The notes beneath the pieces were generated by a model. The model was not told the DNA's origin and ran no database searches. It was given only the letters and a program-made list of their open reading frames with translations. Of a stretch of 64,000 bases of DNA, positions 16,646-25,547 are shown in pieces. The stretch is from Mucilaginibacter galii (GTDB lineage Bacteria > Bacteroidota > Bacteroidia > Sphingobacteriales > Sphingobacteriaceae). The position numbers and the translations under genes are program-made. Each line of letters opens with the position of its first letter. Position 1 is the stretch's first letter. The stretch spans positions 62,001 to 126,000 of the forward strand of contig NZ_BMDO01000010.1 in assembly GCF_014635825.1 (NCBI RefSeq), read 5' to 3'.

Positions 16646-17429
16646 AGATAAAGCTGCCCGGCAGCCAAAAGACGTAGAGCCGTACGACCGTAAAAAAGTA
16701 AACCGCCGTACGTTCATCTCATCGCTCACTTTTTTGGCCGGGGGTACACTGGCTTATTTTGGCTGGAACAAACTTTACCTGTCGCCCAAAGAAACAACTG
16801 CCGATGCCACCGCCGGTGCACATGCGCCTTTACGCAAAGTGCTGGATGCTAACGGCAATGTATTTGAAAACGCAGTAAGCCCCGATCACCTTGCACGCAC
16901 ATACCCAAAAGCCATGGCAGCCAAACAGCCAAGGGTTAACGGTGATATTGGTATTCAGAAAGAGTTAGAAGATAACTGGCGGCTAAACGTAGTTAAAAGC
17001 AATAACGAAACTTTACAAATCACTATTGACGACCTACGTAAACTTCCTAAAACAGAGTTTGCTTTTGAGTTTAAATGTGTGGAAGGCTGGAGCCAGATAA
17101 GCCATTGGGGCGGCGTAAAATTCAGCGATTTTGTGAAGCATTACCAACTTAACGAGCAAGCTAAACTTGCTTATGTAGGCATGCATACCCCTGATGAAAA
17201 ATATTATGTAGGCATTGATACCCCAAGCGCCATGCACCCGCAAACCTTGTTATGTTATGAGGTAAGCGGTCAGCCACTATCTGCCAAACATGGTGCACCT
17301 TTAAGGCTGATTATACCAACCAAGTACGGCATCAAAAACCTGAAACGCATAGGCACCATATTTTTCAGCAATGATCGTCCGCGCGATTACTGGGCCGAAT
17401 TAGGATACGATTATTTTTCGGGGCTTTAA
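16629..17429 (+). CDS. Tat-exported molybdopterin oxidoreductase, sulfite oxidase family
   Basis: A 266-residue enzyme. The N-terminus carries a twin-arginine motif (NRRTFISSL, Arg26-Arg27) followed by a hydrophobic segment, so it is folded in the cytoplasm with cofactor and exported through Tat, possibly staying anchored. Residues 105-260 form an SUOX-fold molybdopterin domain; Cys150 in 'FEFKCVEGWSQISHWGG' is the expected molybdenum ligand. It is distantly like MsrP (YedY), with the cytochrome b just upstream taking the place of MsrQ. Substrate unknown; methionine sulfoxide or another oxidised compound is possible. It lacks a haem domain. Confidence 0.88.
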   Translation: MNELPEDKAARQPKDVEPYDRKKVNRRTFISSLTFLAGGTLAYFGWNKLYLSPKETTADATAGAHAPLRKVLDANGNVFENAVSPDHLARTYPKAMAAKQPRVNGDIGIQKELEDNWRLNVVKSNNETLQITIDDLRKLPKTEFAFEFKCVEGWSQISHWGGVKFSDFVKHYQLNEQAKLAYVGMHTPDEKYYVGIDTPSAMHPQTLLCYEVSGQPLSAKHGAPLRLIIPTKYGIKNLKRIGTIFFSNDRPRDYWAELGYDYFSGL

Positions 17430-17445
17430 AAGCAGAAAGCCTTTT
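17422..17445 (+). terminator. Possible weak terminator overlapping the stop codon
   Basis: GGCTTT (17422-17427) pairs with AAAGCC (17436-17441) and four T's follow. The stem is short, so confidence is low. Confidence 0.35.
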
Positions 17446-17543
17446 GCAGCGCAAATGGCTAAGCGATGTTTGCGGACACATGAAAAAATAACTAACAATT
17501 TCCTGTTGTTTAATTTTGTTCAATTCGGAACAGCCCGAGTAGT

Positions 17544-18311
17544 TTACAATTGCTTAAACAAACGTAAAAAAACATCTTTATAATTACGGCCTATAGGGAT
17601 AGATTCGCTGTTTACCTGGAGCGTATTCTCATTAAAAGAGGTTAAATGACTCATATTAATAGCATACGAACGGTGCACACGTACAAATATGCTGGTATTA
17701 AATATATCAATTACCTGCTGCAGCGAGTATTTAATGATATACATTCTATCGGCTGTATGAATACAGGTATAATTACCATCGGCCTTTAGGAAAAGGATAT
17801 GTTGATAGGAAATTTTGTTGTATTTATAGTTTTGCTTTATAAACACCGCATCATTAAAATGCAATACGCTCTCTTGGTCTCCCACATCCTTTTTTACAGT
17901 GGGTTTATCTTTGGGAGATACGGCCGGTTGATTATTGGTAAAATGATATAGCGCCAACTCAATTGCCTTACGCAGATCTTTAATTTGAAATGGTTTGGTG
18001 AGGTAGGCAGAAGGCAGGGTTCTTTTAGCACGGTCAAATGTGGCACTATCAGCATAGGCGGTGACGTAGATGAACGGAATGTTCTTTATCTTTTTTAACT
18101 CATCGGCGGTTTGAATACCGTCCCAACTGCCTTTAATATTTACGTCGAGTAAAACCAGGTCAACATGATTTTTTTCCAGTAGCTCAACAGCCTCGGGGCC
18201 GTTATCGGCAACGCCAACCACATCATAGCCTTCTTCTTGCAGGCTTTCCTGCAGTTGTAAACCTACTATGCCTTCGTCCTCAACTATTAAAATCCCGACC
18301 TTGTTATCCAT
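17544..18311 (-). CDS. LytTR-type response regulator
   Basis: A 255-residue regulator when started at the ATG at 18311 (MDNKVGILIVEDEG); an upstream in-frame TTG at 18353 would overlap the kinase gene and adds nonsense residues. Residues 5-120 are a receiver domain with phosphoacceptor Asp56 (LVLLDVNIKG) and the conserved Thr and Lys (VTAYADS, LTKPFQ). Residues 150-250 are a LytTR DNA-binding domain (NKISYQHILFLKADGNYTCIHT, FVRVHRSYAINMSHLTSF). It lies 35 bases downstream of the HisKA_2 kinase gene, its obvious partner, and is the only classical DNA-binding output protein found in the 28-kb signalling cluster. Confidence 0.93.
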   Translation of the reverse strand: MDNKVGILIVEDEGIVGLQLQESLQEEGYDVVGVADNGPEAVELLEKNHVDLVLLDVNIKGSWDGIQTADELKKIKNIPFIYVTAYADSATFDRAKRTLPSAYLTKPFQIKDLRKAIELALYHFTNNQPAVSPKDKPTVKKDVGDQESVLHFNDAVFIKQNYKYNKISYQHILFLKADGNYTCIHTADRMYIIKYSLQQVIDIFNTSIFVRVHRSYAINMSHLTSFNENTLQVNSESIPIGRNYKDVFLRLFKQL

Positions 18312-18346
18312 AAACAATCTGGTGAAATTAGGCCAAATTACCCGGA

Positions 18347-20146
18347 TTAACAATAAGGGATTTCTAACGCTAACATGGTGCCACGGTAAGTAGTAATCTG
18401 GCTCACCGCCCTGATCTGCTTCATCAATACTTTCATTAGTTTGATCCCGAACGACGCTTTGGGGTTATCCCACAAATCGGGCGGCATACCAATGCCATTA
18501 TCTTTAATTTCCACCTTTACATTGTCGCCATCTAAAAAGACAATCAGCTGCAAAGATGGTCTTGCGGTCATTTCACGATAGGCATGCTTGAACACATTAG
18601 TTACCCATTCGTTTAAGATTAACCCCAAGGGTAACGCAATATCTACGTCCATATCCTTAACCAAAACATCTACCTTGATGTCCATTTCTTCGTGGCGCAC
18701 TCCGAAACTCTGCGTAATGTTATTTAAAAGGTTGTGGATGTACTCCTTGATGTTTACCATGTTGGCACTATCGTGCTGATAAAGGCTTTGATGAATAATG
18801 GACATGGCATCAATTCTTTGCCTACTCACATTCAATACGTTACGGGCATCCACATCAGTTAATCGACTGGACTGCAACGTAAGCAAACTCGACACGATCT
18901 GTAGGTTATTCTTAACCCGGTGATGCAACTCCTGCATTAACAATTGCAACTTTTGTGATTGCTCGCTCACATTAGCATTACTTATTACCAGCTCTTTATT
19001 GCGGGTACGTATAATATTATACATGACCAGCAATACCAATGTTACAATTACAAATATACCTCCGGCCACATAAGCCCAAACCATTTGACGCCTCCTGATC
19101 TGATCTGCTTGGTTTAGCAGGGCAATATCTTTATCTTTTTTAGCCGTTTCATACTTGATCTGCAGTTCGCTTACTTGTTTGGTATTGCCCAGCACTTTTA
19201 AAGAGTCTTTTAAACTGCTCGACTGGTTGGCATAATGCAGCGCATTCTTATAATCGCCGGATAACTCGTAGCATTGCGAGATGGCATTGGCCAGCTCCAT
19301 GACACGGAACGGCTGTTTAATTTCTTTCGAAATGGCCAGCGATCTCTTTAAATACCCCATGCCTTCCTCTTCATGACCGCTAAAATACAGCGCTTCCCCC
19401 AGCCAGTTGTAGCCATAAGTTAATGAGCGCTTTTCGTTGAGGCGGGTAGCCAGCGCGACGCCTTTTTTAGCGTAAAAAATAGCTTTAGGATAGTCTTTAT
19501 TATCTTTATACAACTGCGCAATGTTATCGTAAAAACGAATGCGGATACGCTCCCACTTAGGGCTGCTTTCAGCCAGTTTTAAACCTTCGAGCTGTAATTG
19601 CAGGCTACCAGCATCGTTAGAGGCTTTATTATGGAAGAGGTTGTTACTATGCGTAAACATAGCTTTAAGACCTAATAAAGCAATAATGCCGGCCGTATCT
19701 TTAATTCGCTTTGCCGCGACCAGTCCCTTGTTGGCCTCCCGGAAAGCCATAGGATAATTAGACCCTTCTTTATGTAAACTTCCAATTAGCCCATAAACAA
19801 CAGGCAACAGTTCGTCTACCCTCCAACGTTGTATGTTGCTCAGGCAGTTAAGTGCCATAGACATTGCTTTGGGGTGATTGGCTTCCAGATAAACTTTGAA
19901 GGTTTCATTGTAGTCAGCATAAGCTAACGCCGTTTTATCGTTCTTTTCGGCGTATAGTGCTTTAAAAGCTGCTATAATTCCGGGTAATGAGTCTATGTTA
20001 CTTTGAAGGCGTTTACTCTTCGTTTTTAAAGCATCTAAACGTATAGCGTAAGTACTATCGGTTGTGTTTTGTGCATATGCAAAACGGCTCTGCACCAGGC
20101 AAGCCACCCATATGGTTAATAAGAAACCGAAGTACCTAAGCTTCAT
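18347..20146 (-). CDS. TPR-containing sensor kinase of the HisKA_2 family
   Basis: A 599-residue kinase. A signal peptide (LTIWVACLVQSRFAYAQ) is followed by a helical TPR region (about residues 60-340, e.g. KAIFYAKKGVALATRLNEKRSLTYGYNWLG), one membrane segment (about 350-375, YVAGGIFVIVTLVLLVMYNII), and a cytoplasmic HisKA_2 domain with the phosphoacceptor in 'QELHHRVKNNLQIVSSLL', then a HATPase (LGLILNEWVTNVFKHAY, VEIKDNGIGMP). The architecture fits a periplasmic TPR sensor passing phosphate to the LytTR regulator directly downstream. The kinase domain looks intact. The ligand of the TPR domain is unknown. Confidence 0.92.
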   Translation of the reverse strand: MKLRYFGFLLTIWVACLVQSRFAYAQNTTDSTYAIRLDALKTKSKRLQSNIDSLPGIIAAFKALYAEKNDKTALAYADYNETFKVYLEANHPKAMSMALNCLSNIQRWRVDELLPVVYGLIGSLHKEGSNYPMAFREANKGLVAAKRIKDTAGIIALLGLKAMFTHSNNLFHNKASNDAGSLQLQLEGLKLAESSPKWERIRIRFYDNIAQLYKDNKDYPKAIFYAKKGVALATRLNEKRSLTYGYNWLGEALYFSGHEEEGMGYLKRSLAISKEIKQPFRVMELANAISQCYELSGDYKNALHYANQSSSLKDSLKVLGNTKQVSELQIKYETAKKDKDIALLNQADQIRRRQMVWAYVAGGIFVIVTLVLLVMYNIIRTRNKELVISNANVSEQSQKLQLLMQELHHRVKNNLQIVSSLLTLQSSRLTDVDARNVLNVSRQRIDAMSIIHQSLYQHDSANMVNIKEYIHNLLNNITQSFGVRHEEMDIKVDVLVKDMDVDIALPLGLILNEWVTNVFKHAYREMTARPSLQLIVFLDGDNVKVEIKDNGIGMPPDLWDNPKASFGIKLMKVLMKQIRAVSQITTYRGTMLALEIPYC

Positions 20147-20186
20147 TTAAATTGAAATAATTACCATATTCTTCATCAAACCGCTG

Positions 20187-21848
20187 CTAAACTTCAGCTA
20201 AATACTTATGCACAAAACTGATGGCCATTGAGCCCTCACCTACGGCCGATGCTACCCTGTTCATGGCGCCGGCACGTACATCGCCTGCAGCAAAAATGCC
20301 GGGGCAACTGGTTTCCAATAAAAACGGATCGCGCTTTAATTTCCATGATTTGGCGAAATCGTCATAGCCATTCAAATCGCGGCCGGTTTCGATGAAGTTC
20401 TTGGCACTTTTGATGATGCCCATTTGTATCCAGTCGGTATAAGGTTTAGCACCAATAAAGATGTAAAGCGCACTGGCTTCTTTAGTAACGGTTTCTTTGG
20501 TGTTCACGTTAATTAAGGTAAGCGCTTCTAAACAGTTTTGGCCTTTGGCCTCTATAACTTCAGTAAACGGCAGTACGGTAATATTAGGGGTACTCCCAAT
20601 TTGCTCAATTAAGTAGGCCGACATGGTAGCCGCCAGATCTCCTTTACGGATGATAATATAAACACTCTTAGCAAATTTGGACAGGTACATAGCCGCCTGC
20701 CCTGCCGAGTTGCCGCCGCCTATGATATACACTTCCTTATCTTTACAGGCCGAAGCTTCGGTTACTGCCGCACCATAATAAACACCTGCGCCGGTAAATT
20801 TATCAATGCCTTCTACTTCCAGTTTACGGTAGTCTACACCGGTAGTAATTACGATGGAACGGCTGATGACCTTGGTTCCGTTATCTAAGATAATATTTTT
20901 GTAACCATCGCGCTCCTGTATGTCGTGCACGCTGTGGGGCGACAAGAACTCGGCTCCCAAGCGCCTGGCCTGGGTAATGGCACGGTGTGTTAGATCGGCA
21001 CCGCTTAAACCTGCGGGGAAACCCAGGTAATTTTCTATACGTGAACTCGAACCTGCTTGTCCGCCGGGTGCTTTACGCTCAATAAGCAAGGTACGCAGGC
21101 CTTCGGAGGCACCATAAACCGAGGCCGCCAACCCTGCCGGACCTGCACCTATAATGACCACATCATAAATTTCGTTCTCGGGCATTGCGCTGCAACCTGT
21201 ATGTTGGGCAATATCAAGTATAGTTGGCTTGGCCTGATAGGTACCATCTTCGTAGAATACCACGGGAAGCTGGTCTGCACACAAGTTATTAAGTTGAAAA
21301 AGGCTTTTGGCTTCTTCATTCTTTTCAATATCTAACCATTGGTAAGGCACAAGGTTACTGCCCAGGTAATCTTTAATAATATGTGATGGTGGCGAAAACT
21401 GGTAGCCAATTACTTTAATTCCCTTAAAGGCCGGGATGTAGTGGCTTTGCCAATCGTCCAGCAAATCGTTAAGTACCGGGTACAGTTTTTCCTCGGGCGG
21501 GTCCCAGGGTTTCATGAGGTAATAATCCAGGCCAACATCATTAATGGCTTTAATGGCGGCATCGGTATCTGAATAAGCCGTTAGCAGCACACGTTTAGCT
21601 TCCGGGTATATTTTGAGGGCTTTCTGTAAAAAGTCTACACCGGGCATTTCGGGCATGCGCTGATCGCTGATGAAGATGGCAACCACATCGCCGGCATTCT
21701 TCATTTCCACCAATGTATCCAGCGCCTCGTTGGCCGAATCGGTGCTCATGATCTTATATTCTTTACCGTAGTGCGATCTCAGATCGCGGCTGATGGCACG
21801 TAGTACCTGCTGGTCATCATCTATGGCAAATATGATTGGGCGACTCAT
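20187..21848 (-). CDS. Receiver / glutaredoxin-like / thioredoxin-reductase-like fusion lacking redox cysteines
   Basis: A 553-residue three-part protein. Residues 1-130 are a receiver domain with a complete acidic site, Asp62 (FISDQRMP), Thr90 and Lys113. Residues 143-215 resemble a glutaredoxin fold (VIGYQFSPPSHIIKDYL, LPVVFYEDG), but the usual CxxC position reads SPPS. Residues 228-553 are a thioredoxin-reductase-type flavoprotein with FAD (GAGPAG, 234-239) and NADPH (GGGNSAGQAA, 377-386) motifs, yet the redox CxxC site is replaced by 'GVYYGAAVTEASAC'. NAD(P)H and FAD binding therefore look possible but disulfide reduction does not. NCBI-style names for such proteins are 'fused response regulator/thioredoxin-disulfide reductase'; here that activity is doubtful. 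It lies in a signalling operon. Confidence 0.9.
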   Translation of the reverse strand: MSRPIIFAIDDDQQVLRAISRDLRSHYGKEYKIMSTDSANEALDTLVEMKNAGDVVAIFISDQRMPEMPGVDFLQKALKIYPEAKRVLLTAYSDTDAAIKAINDVGLDYYLMKPWDPPEEKLYPVLNDLLDDWQSHYIPAFKGIKVIGYQFSPPSHIIKDYLGSNLVPYQWLDIEKNEEAKSLFQLNNLCADQLPVVFYEDGTYQAKPTILDIAQHTGCSAMPENEIYDVVIIGAGPAGLAASVYGASEGLRTLLIERKAPGGQAGSSSRIENYLGFPAGLSGADLTHRAITQARRLGAEFLSPHSVHDIQERDGYKNIILDNGTKVISRSIVITTGVDYRKLEVEGIDKFTGAGVYYGAAVTEASACKDKEVYIIGGGNSAGQAAMYLSKFAKSVYIIIRKGDLAATMSAYLIEQIGSTPNITVLPFTEVIEAKGQNCLEALTLINVNTKETVTKEASALYIFIGAKPYTDWIQMGIIKSAKNFIETGRDLNGYDDFAKSWKLKRDPFLLETSCPGIFAAGDVRAGAMNRVASAVGEGSMAISFVHKYLAEV

Positions 21849-21932
21849 ATATTCTAATCTTAATTCTCGTTTAAAAAGTATTTGTATGGGTGAAAATTAC
21901 GATACATTATTGATATATCGAACTTTCTCCTG

Positions 21933-23336
21933 CTATCCGTTTATAGGAATGCAGATAATAAATTCGGTATGGCCCGGCTGGCTGTTCACTTTAATAGATC
22001 CCTGATGCTGCTGCTTAATAATACGCTGCACCACCTCTAAACCCATACCTGTACCCTTCCCCATTTCTTTAGTAGTAAAAAACGGATCGAAGATGCGTTG
22101 CTGCACATCGGCAGGAATACCGGGACCATTATCGGCTATGGTTATTTCGGCATACTCGCGGTCTTGCCGGGTTTTAATGGTGAGGTTGCCTTTGCCATTC
22201 GCTTCCATGGCATCAATGGCGTTATCAATTAAATTTGTCCACACCTGGTTGAGTTCGCCTACCAGCATTTTAACCTGCGGCAGGTTATGGTCATACTCTT
22301 CGGTAACAGTAATATTGTGCGCCCGTATTTTATGACCCAGCATGGTGAGGGTATTGTGTATACCACTATCTACCGATGCAAATTGCCTGTCGGCACCGCG
22401 GTCCATATGGGTAAAGGTTTTTACGGAGCTAATAAGGTCGGCTATGCGTTGTGAGGCGTCATGAATATCAGACACCATCTTCTCCGACAACAAAGCATCA
22501 TGTATCCAGCTAAAAACCGGTGCGGCGGCAGATTGGGTCATGCAGCCAAAAATTTCGTCGAGGTTAGCAATGGCAAAACCCTGCTCTACAAAGTTTTCGG
22601 CCATTTCATAGCCGTTTTCTATGTCATGATCATCAAACCATTCGGCAAACTCATCTTCCAGTTGGTTGCGTTCGCGTAATGAAAGTTTTTTCAGCCCTTT
22701 CTTACTCATAATGTCGGTAATAATACCCTTAACCGCGTCTACCTTAACCACATCTAAATTAACCGCTACCAGGTTGGCAAACATTTGAGGCTGTGCCTGC
22801 AAGTGCTGTTTTAAAGACGATGCATTACGAACAATGGAAGCTGCCGGATTATTCAGCTCATGAGCCAAACCCGCCGAAAGCTTACCTAAGGCCATCATTT
22901 TTTCGTTTTGCTGCAGCAAGGCGGTCGACTCGCGTACCCGGTTACTCATTACGCTTACCAGGGCCTGCGTTAGCTCAAAATGATTCTTGATCATCTCAAG
23001 CGATTTTTCTACAGGCAGGGTCATGACCTGGGTGGTTCCAACCGAATCTCCAAAATCTTGCGATATTTTACCACGCGAATAAGGCAAATAACCGGTAATA
23101 CGCTTATCGGTCACGGTGGCCAGTTCGCGCCGTACGCCGTTTTGAGTAAAGTATAAGCGCACCTTTCCCGATACGATGATGTGCGTGCCGGTAATAGGCA
23201 TATTACGCTCAAATAAATACTCACCGTCATTTAATATGTAGTGGCGGCTATTGTCTATCATCCACTGCAACTGCTCATCGGGTACTTCCTTTAAGGGTTC
23301 AATGGTTTTAAGCCATTCGGGCGTTATTTGTAGCAT
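21933..23336 (-). CDS. Soluble histidine kinase with N-terminal cNMP-binding-like domain
   Basis: A 467-residue cytoplasmic kinase with no membrane segment. Residues 10-125 are a cyclic-nucleotide-binding-fold domain (GEYLFERNMPITGTHIIVSGKVRLYF), although the phosphate-binding cassette typical of true cAMP binders is not clear, so the ligand may differ. Residues 145-215 contain a HisKA region with His159 (LSAGLAHELNNPAASI). The C-terminal HATPase has an N box (VWTNLIDNAIDAME), G1 (IADNGPGIP) and G2 (GKGTGMGLEVV). It is likely to phosphorylate the receiver of the flavoprotein encoded 84 bases downstream, the same pairing known from cNMP-kinase and TrxR-fusion neighbours. Confidence 0.9.
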   Translation of the reverse strand: MLQITPEWLKTIEPLKEVPDEQLQWMIDNSRHYILNDGEYLFERNMPITGTHIIVSGKVRLYFTQNGVRRELATVTDKRITGYLPYSRGKISQDFGDSVGTTQVMTLPVEKSLEMIKNHFELTQALVSVMSNRVRESTALLQQNEKMMALGKLSAGLAHELNNPAASIVRNASSLKQHLQAQPQMFANLVAVNLDVVKVDAVKGIITDIMSKKGLKKLSLRERNQLEDEFAEWFDDHDIENGYEMAENFVEQGFAIANLDEIFGCMTQSAAAPVFSWIHDALLSEKMVSDIHDASQRIADLISSVKTFTHMDRGADRQFASVDSGIHNTLTMLGHKIRAHNITVTEEYDHNLPQVKMLVGELNQVWTNLIDNAIDAMEANGKGNLTIKTRQDREYAEITIADNGPGIPADVQQRIFDPFFTTKEMGKGTGMGLEVVQRIIKQQHQGSIKVNSQPGHTEFIICIPING

Positions 23337-23349
23337 AAATTATGATTAG

Positions 23350-23384
23350 AAGCCCCTCCCAACCCTCCCCGGGAGGGAGGGCTT
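23350..23384. repeat. GC-rich inverted repeat in a signalling-operon gap
   Basis: CCCTCCC (23363-23369) faces GGGAGGG, with outer arms AAGCCC (23350-23355) and GGGCTT. It lies between the REC-PP2C stop and the cNMP-kinase start. A related CCTCCCC / GGGGAGG hairpin is at 46307-46325. Confidence 0.75.
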
Positions 23385-23417
23385 TAGGAACTGGTTATTT
23401 TATTACTTTTTATTTGA

Positions 23418-24599
23418 TTACTGCTTACCGTGATATTTCAGGGTGAGCAGCGTTATATCGTCAAACTGGTTGGCATCACCTATGTAGCTGTTCACGTTCT
23501 TTAAAAGCTCGGTGTTAACCTTGGTGGGCTCTTCGTTAATGAGTGCATACTTCAATAACTGCTTGCTCGGCTCTATGGTAAAGCGCACGTTGTCAACATC
23601 GTGTGCATCTTCCAAACCATCGGTGTACAGCACAATGCTATCACCCGGGTTAAGCTGAAAAGTAGAAGAAAAGTAAGGAAAATCTTCGGTTAAACAAATG
23701 GGCAAACCACCGTCCTTTTTCTTTAGCACTTCCACTTCCTGCGTGGCTTTGCGCAATATTAAGGGCTGTTCATGACCGCAATCTACATACTCTACCAGCC
23801 CGGTATCAATATCCAATATACAGGCAAAAACGGTCACAAACATAAACGACGGATTATCGCGCGCCAAGATGTTGTTAATGTGAATGATCTGCTCTTTCAG
23901 ATCGGCATTGGGGTAGTTATCAAAATGGGTTTTAAAAAGCGTGCGGGTTATAGCCATAAATAAGGCCGCAGGTACGCCCTTGTCAGATACGTCGCCAATG
24001 AGAAAGAACAAGCGGTTGGCTGATAGCAGCATGTAATCATACAGATCGCCCCCTACAGATTTTGCCGGTTGCAGTAAACCATGCAACGAAAACTCTTTAC
24101 GTTCAGGAAAAGGGTTTTCTTTTTTGGGCAGCATGCTTTGCTGTATTTCGTAGGCTATGGCCAAGTCTTTTTGTATGGCTATGAGTTTCTCTCTATCGTG
24201 CCTAAAATTGGCATATACCTCTATTTCGCTCAGCGTTTTTTTGATGGTAATGTCCATATCATCAAAATTAATGGGCTTGGTAATAAAATCGAACGCACCG
24301 CGGTTCATGGCCGTGCGTATGTTATCCATATCGCTGTAAGCCGAAACCATAATGGTTTTAAGTTCGGTAATGTTATTTTCTTTGAGTTTGGAGAGGAAGG
24401 TTAAGCCATCCATTTCGGGCATATTAATATCAGAAAGCACGATCTTAATATCACTGTGCTCGGCCAGCTTCTCTAACGCTTCCTGACCGTGACTGGCAAA
24501 AATAAATGCATATTCCTTGCTTCTGATCTGTTTACGAAATTGCTGCATCACCAGCATTTCCATATCCGGTTCATCATCTACACATAATATGGTTATCAT
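23418..24599 (-). CDS. Receiver-controlled PP2C/SpoIIE-type serine phosphatase (RsbU/RssB-like)
   Basis: A 393-residue response regulator with an enzymatic output. Residues 1-125 are a receiver domain with Asp57 (IVLSDINMPEMDG) and Lys in 'ITKPINFDD'. A coiled linker (130-175) leads to a PP2C/SpoIIE domain whose metal-binding acids are present: 'VGGDLYDY', 'LIGDVSDKGVPAALFM', 'LYTDGLEDAHD' and 'NQFDDITLLTLKY'. Such phosphatases dephosphorylate STAS-domain antagonists in partner-switch systems. The two STAS genes and the RsbW-like kinase gene 15-18 kb upstream on the same strand are natural partners. It lies between two kinase genes. Confidence 0.92.
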   Translation of the reverse strand: MITILCVDDEPDMEMLVMQQFRKQIRSKEYAFIFASHGQEALEKLAEHSDIKIVLSDINMPEMDGLTFLSKLKENNITELKTIMVSAYSDMDNIRTAMNRGAFDFITKPINFDDMDITIKKTLSEIEVYANFRHDREKLIAIQKDLAIAYEIQQSMLPKKENPFPERKEFSLHGLLQPAKSVGGDLYDYMLLSANRLFFLIGDVSDKGVPAALFMAITRTLFKTHFDNYPNADLKEQIIHINNILARDNPSFMFVTVFACILDIDTGLVEYVDCGHEQPLILRKATQEVEVLKKKDGGLPICLTEDFPYFSSTFQLNPGDSIVLYTDGLEDAHDVDNVRFTIEPSKQLLKYALINEEPTKVNTELLKNVNSYIGDANQFDDITLLTLKYHGKQ

Positions 24600-24632
24600 A
24601 CACTTTTTATATTGAGGGTGTTGTAGTTTTAG

Positions 24633-25517
24633 TTAGTTAGCGGTGGTAGCGGGTATGCTGATAATGAACTCTGTTGATTCGCCGTCTACCGAGTTTACCT
24701 CCAGGGTACCTTTATGTATCTTGCTAATGATATCATACGTCATGGATAAACCCAGGCCGGTACCTTCGTTATTAGGCTTGGTGGTAAAAAAAGGTTTAAA
24801 TATCTTTTCCTTTACAGCGGCCGGTATACCAGTGCCATTGTCTTTAATACTTACCGAAAAGCCGGTTGCTGTTTTCAGGGTATTTACCTCTATTTGCGGA
24901 CTGTAAGTGCCTGCTGGCAGTTGCTTTCGCTTATCTTCCATGGCATAGCAGGCATTATTCACAATATTTAAAATGGCACGGCCCAAATCGTGTGCATCAA
25001 CGTTAACTTTTCCTATGGCCTTGTCAAAACTGGTTTTCATAGTCAGGTTAAAATCAGAATTATTGCCACGCACACCCTGGTAGGCAAGCTTTAAAAAATC
25101 GTCGACCAGCTGGTTTAAGTTGGTTGGTTCAAAAATTTCGGCGTTGATTTCTTTTGATTGTGCCAGCATATTTACCATAATACGCATGGCACGCTCCCCG
25201 TTTTCACAAATCTTATCGAGGTTACGGCTAAGGTTGGTTTCTATGTCGGTGAGTTCGTCTAAATCATCTTCGGTTACTCCATCATTCACCTTCCCCAATA
25301 TCTCCTTCATATCGTCTACCAAGCTCAGGCTAATTTTCGAGAAATTGATGATAAAGTTAAGCGGGTTCCTGATCTCGTGTAAAATACCGGCAGTTAACTG
25401 CCCAATAGATGCCAGCTTTTCCTGCTCCAGCATAATAGCATGCAGCCGCTCTATTTCCATGACCAGCTTATCGGGCTCGAGATCAATGCCGTTTATAACT
25501 TGAGGTTTAACATCCAT
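24633..25517 (-). CDS. Small soluble histidine kinase without a sensor domain
   Basis: A 294-residue kinase with no signal peptide, no membrane segment and only about 35 residues before the HisKA region. His47 lies in 'QLTAGILHEIRNPLNFI'. The HATPase domain is complete: 'ILNIVNNACYAMED', 'IKDNGTGIP' and 'NEGTGLGLSMTYDII'. Its HisKA region is clearly related to that of the large propeller protein just upstream (EKLASIGQLT and NPLNF/Y in both), but that protein has lost its histidine. A plausible reading is that the large sensor works through this small kinase, as two halves of one receptor. The likely downstream target is the REC-PP2C protein encoded 33 bases after it. Confidence 0.92.
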   Translation of the reverse strand: MDVKPQVINGIDLEPDKLVMEIERLHAIMLEQEKLASIGQLTAGILHEIRNPLNFIINFSKISLSLVDDMKEILGKVNDGVTEDDLDELTDIETNLSRNLDKICENGERAMRIMVNMLAQSKEINAEIFEPTNLNQLVDDFLKLAYQGVRGNNSDFNLTMKTSFDKAIGKVNVDAHDLGRAILNIVNNACYAMEDKRKQLPAGTYSPQIEVNTLKTATGFSVSIKDNGTGIPAAVKEKIFKPFFTTKPNNEGTGLGLSMTYDIISKIHKGTLEVNSVDGESTEFIISIPATTAN

Positions 25518-25547
25518 AATAATTGGTTGATTTTTGATGGGCTTAAA

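Noticed and set aside
18312..18353. Longer LytTR regulator starting at TTG 18353
   Set aside because: The added residues (MLIRVIWPNFTRLF) are not part of the receiver fold and the frame would overlap the kinase stop; ATG at 18311 gives a standard start.
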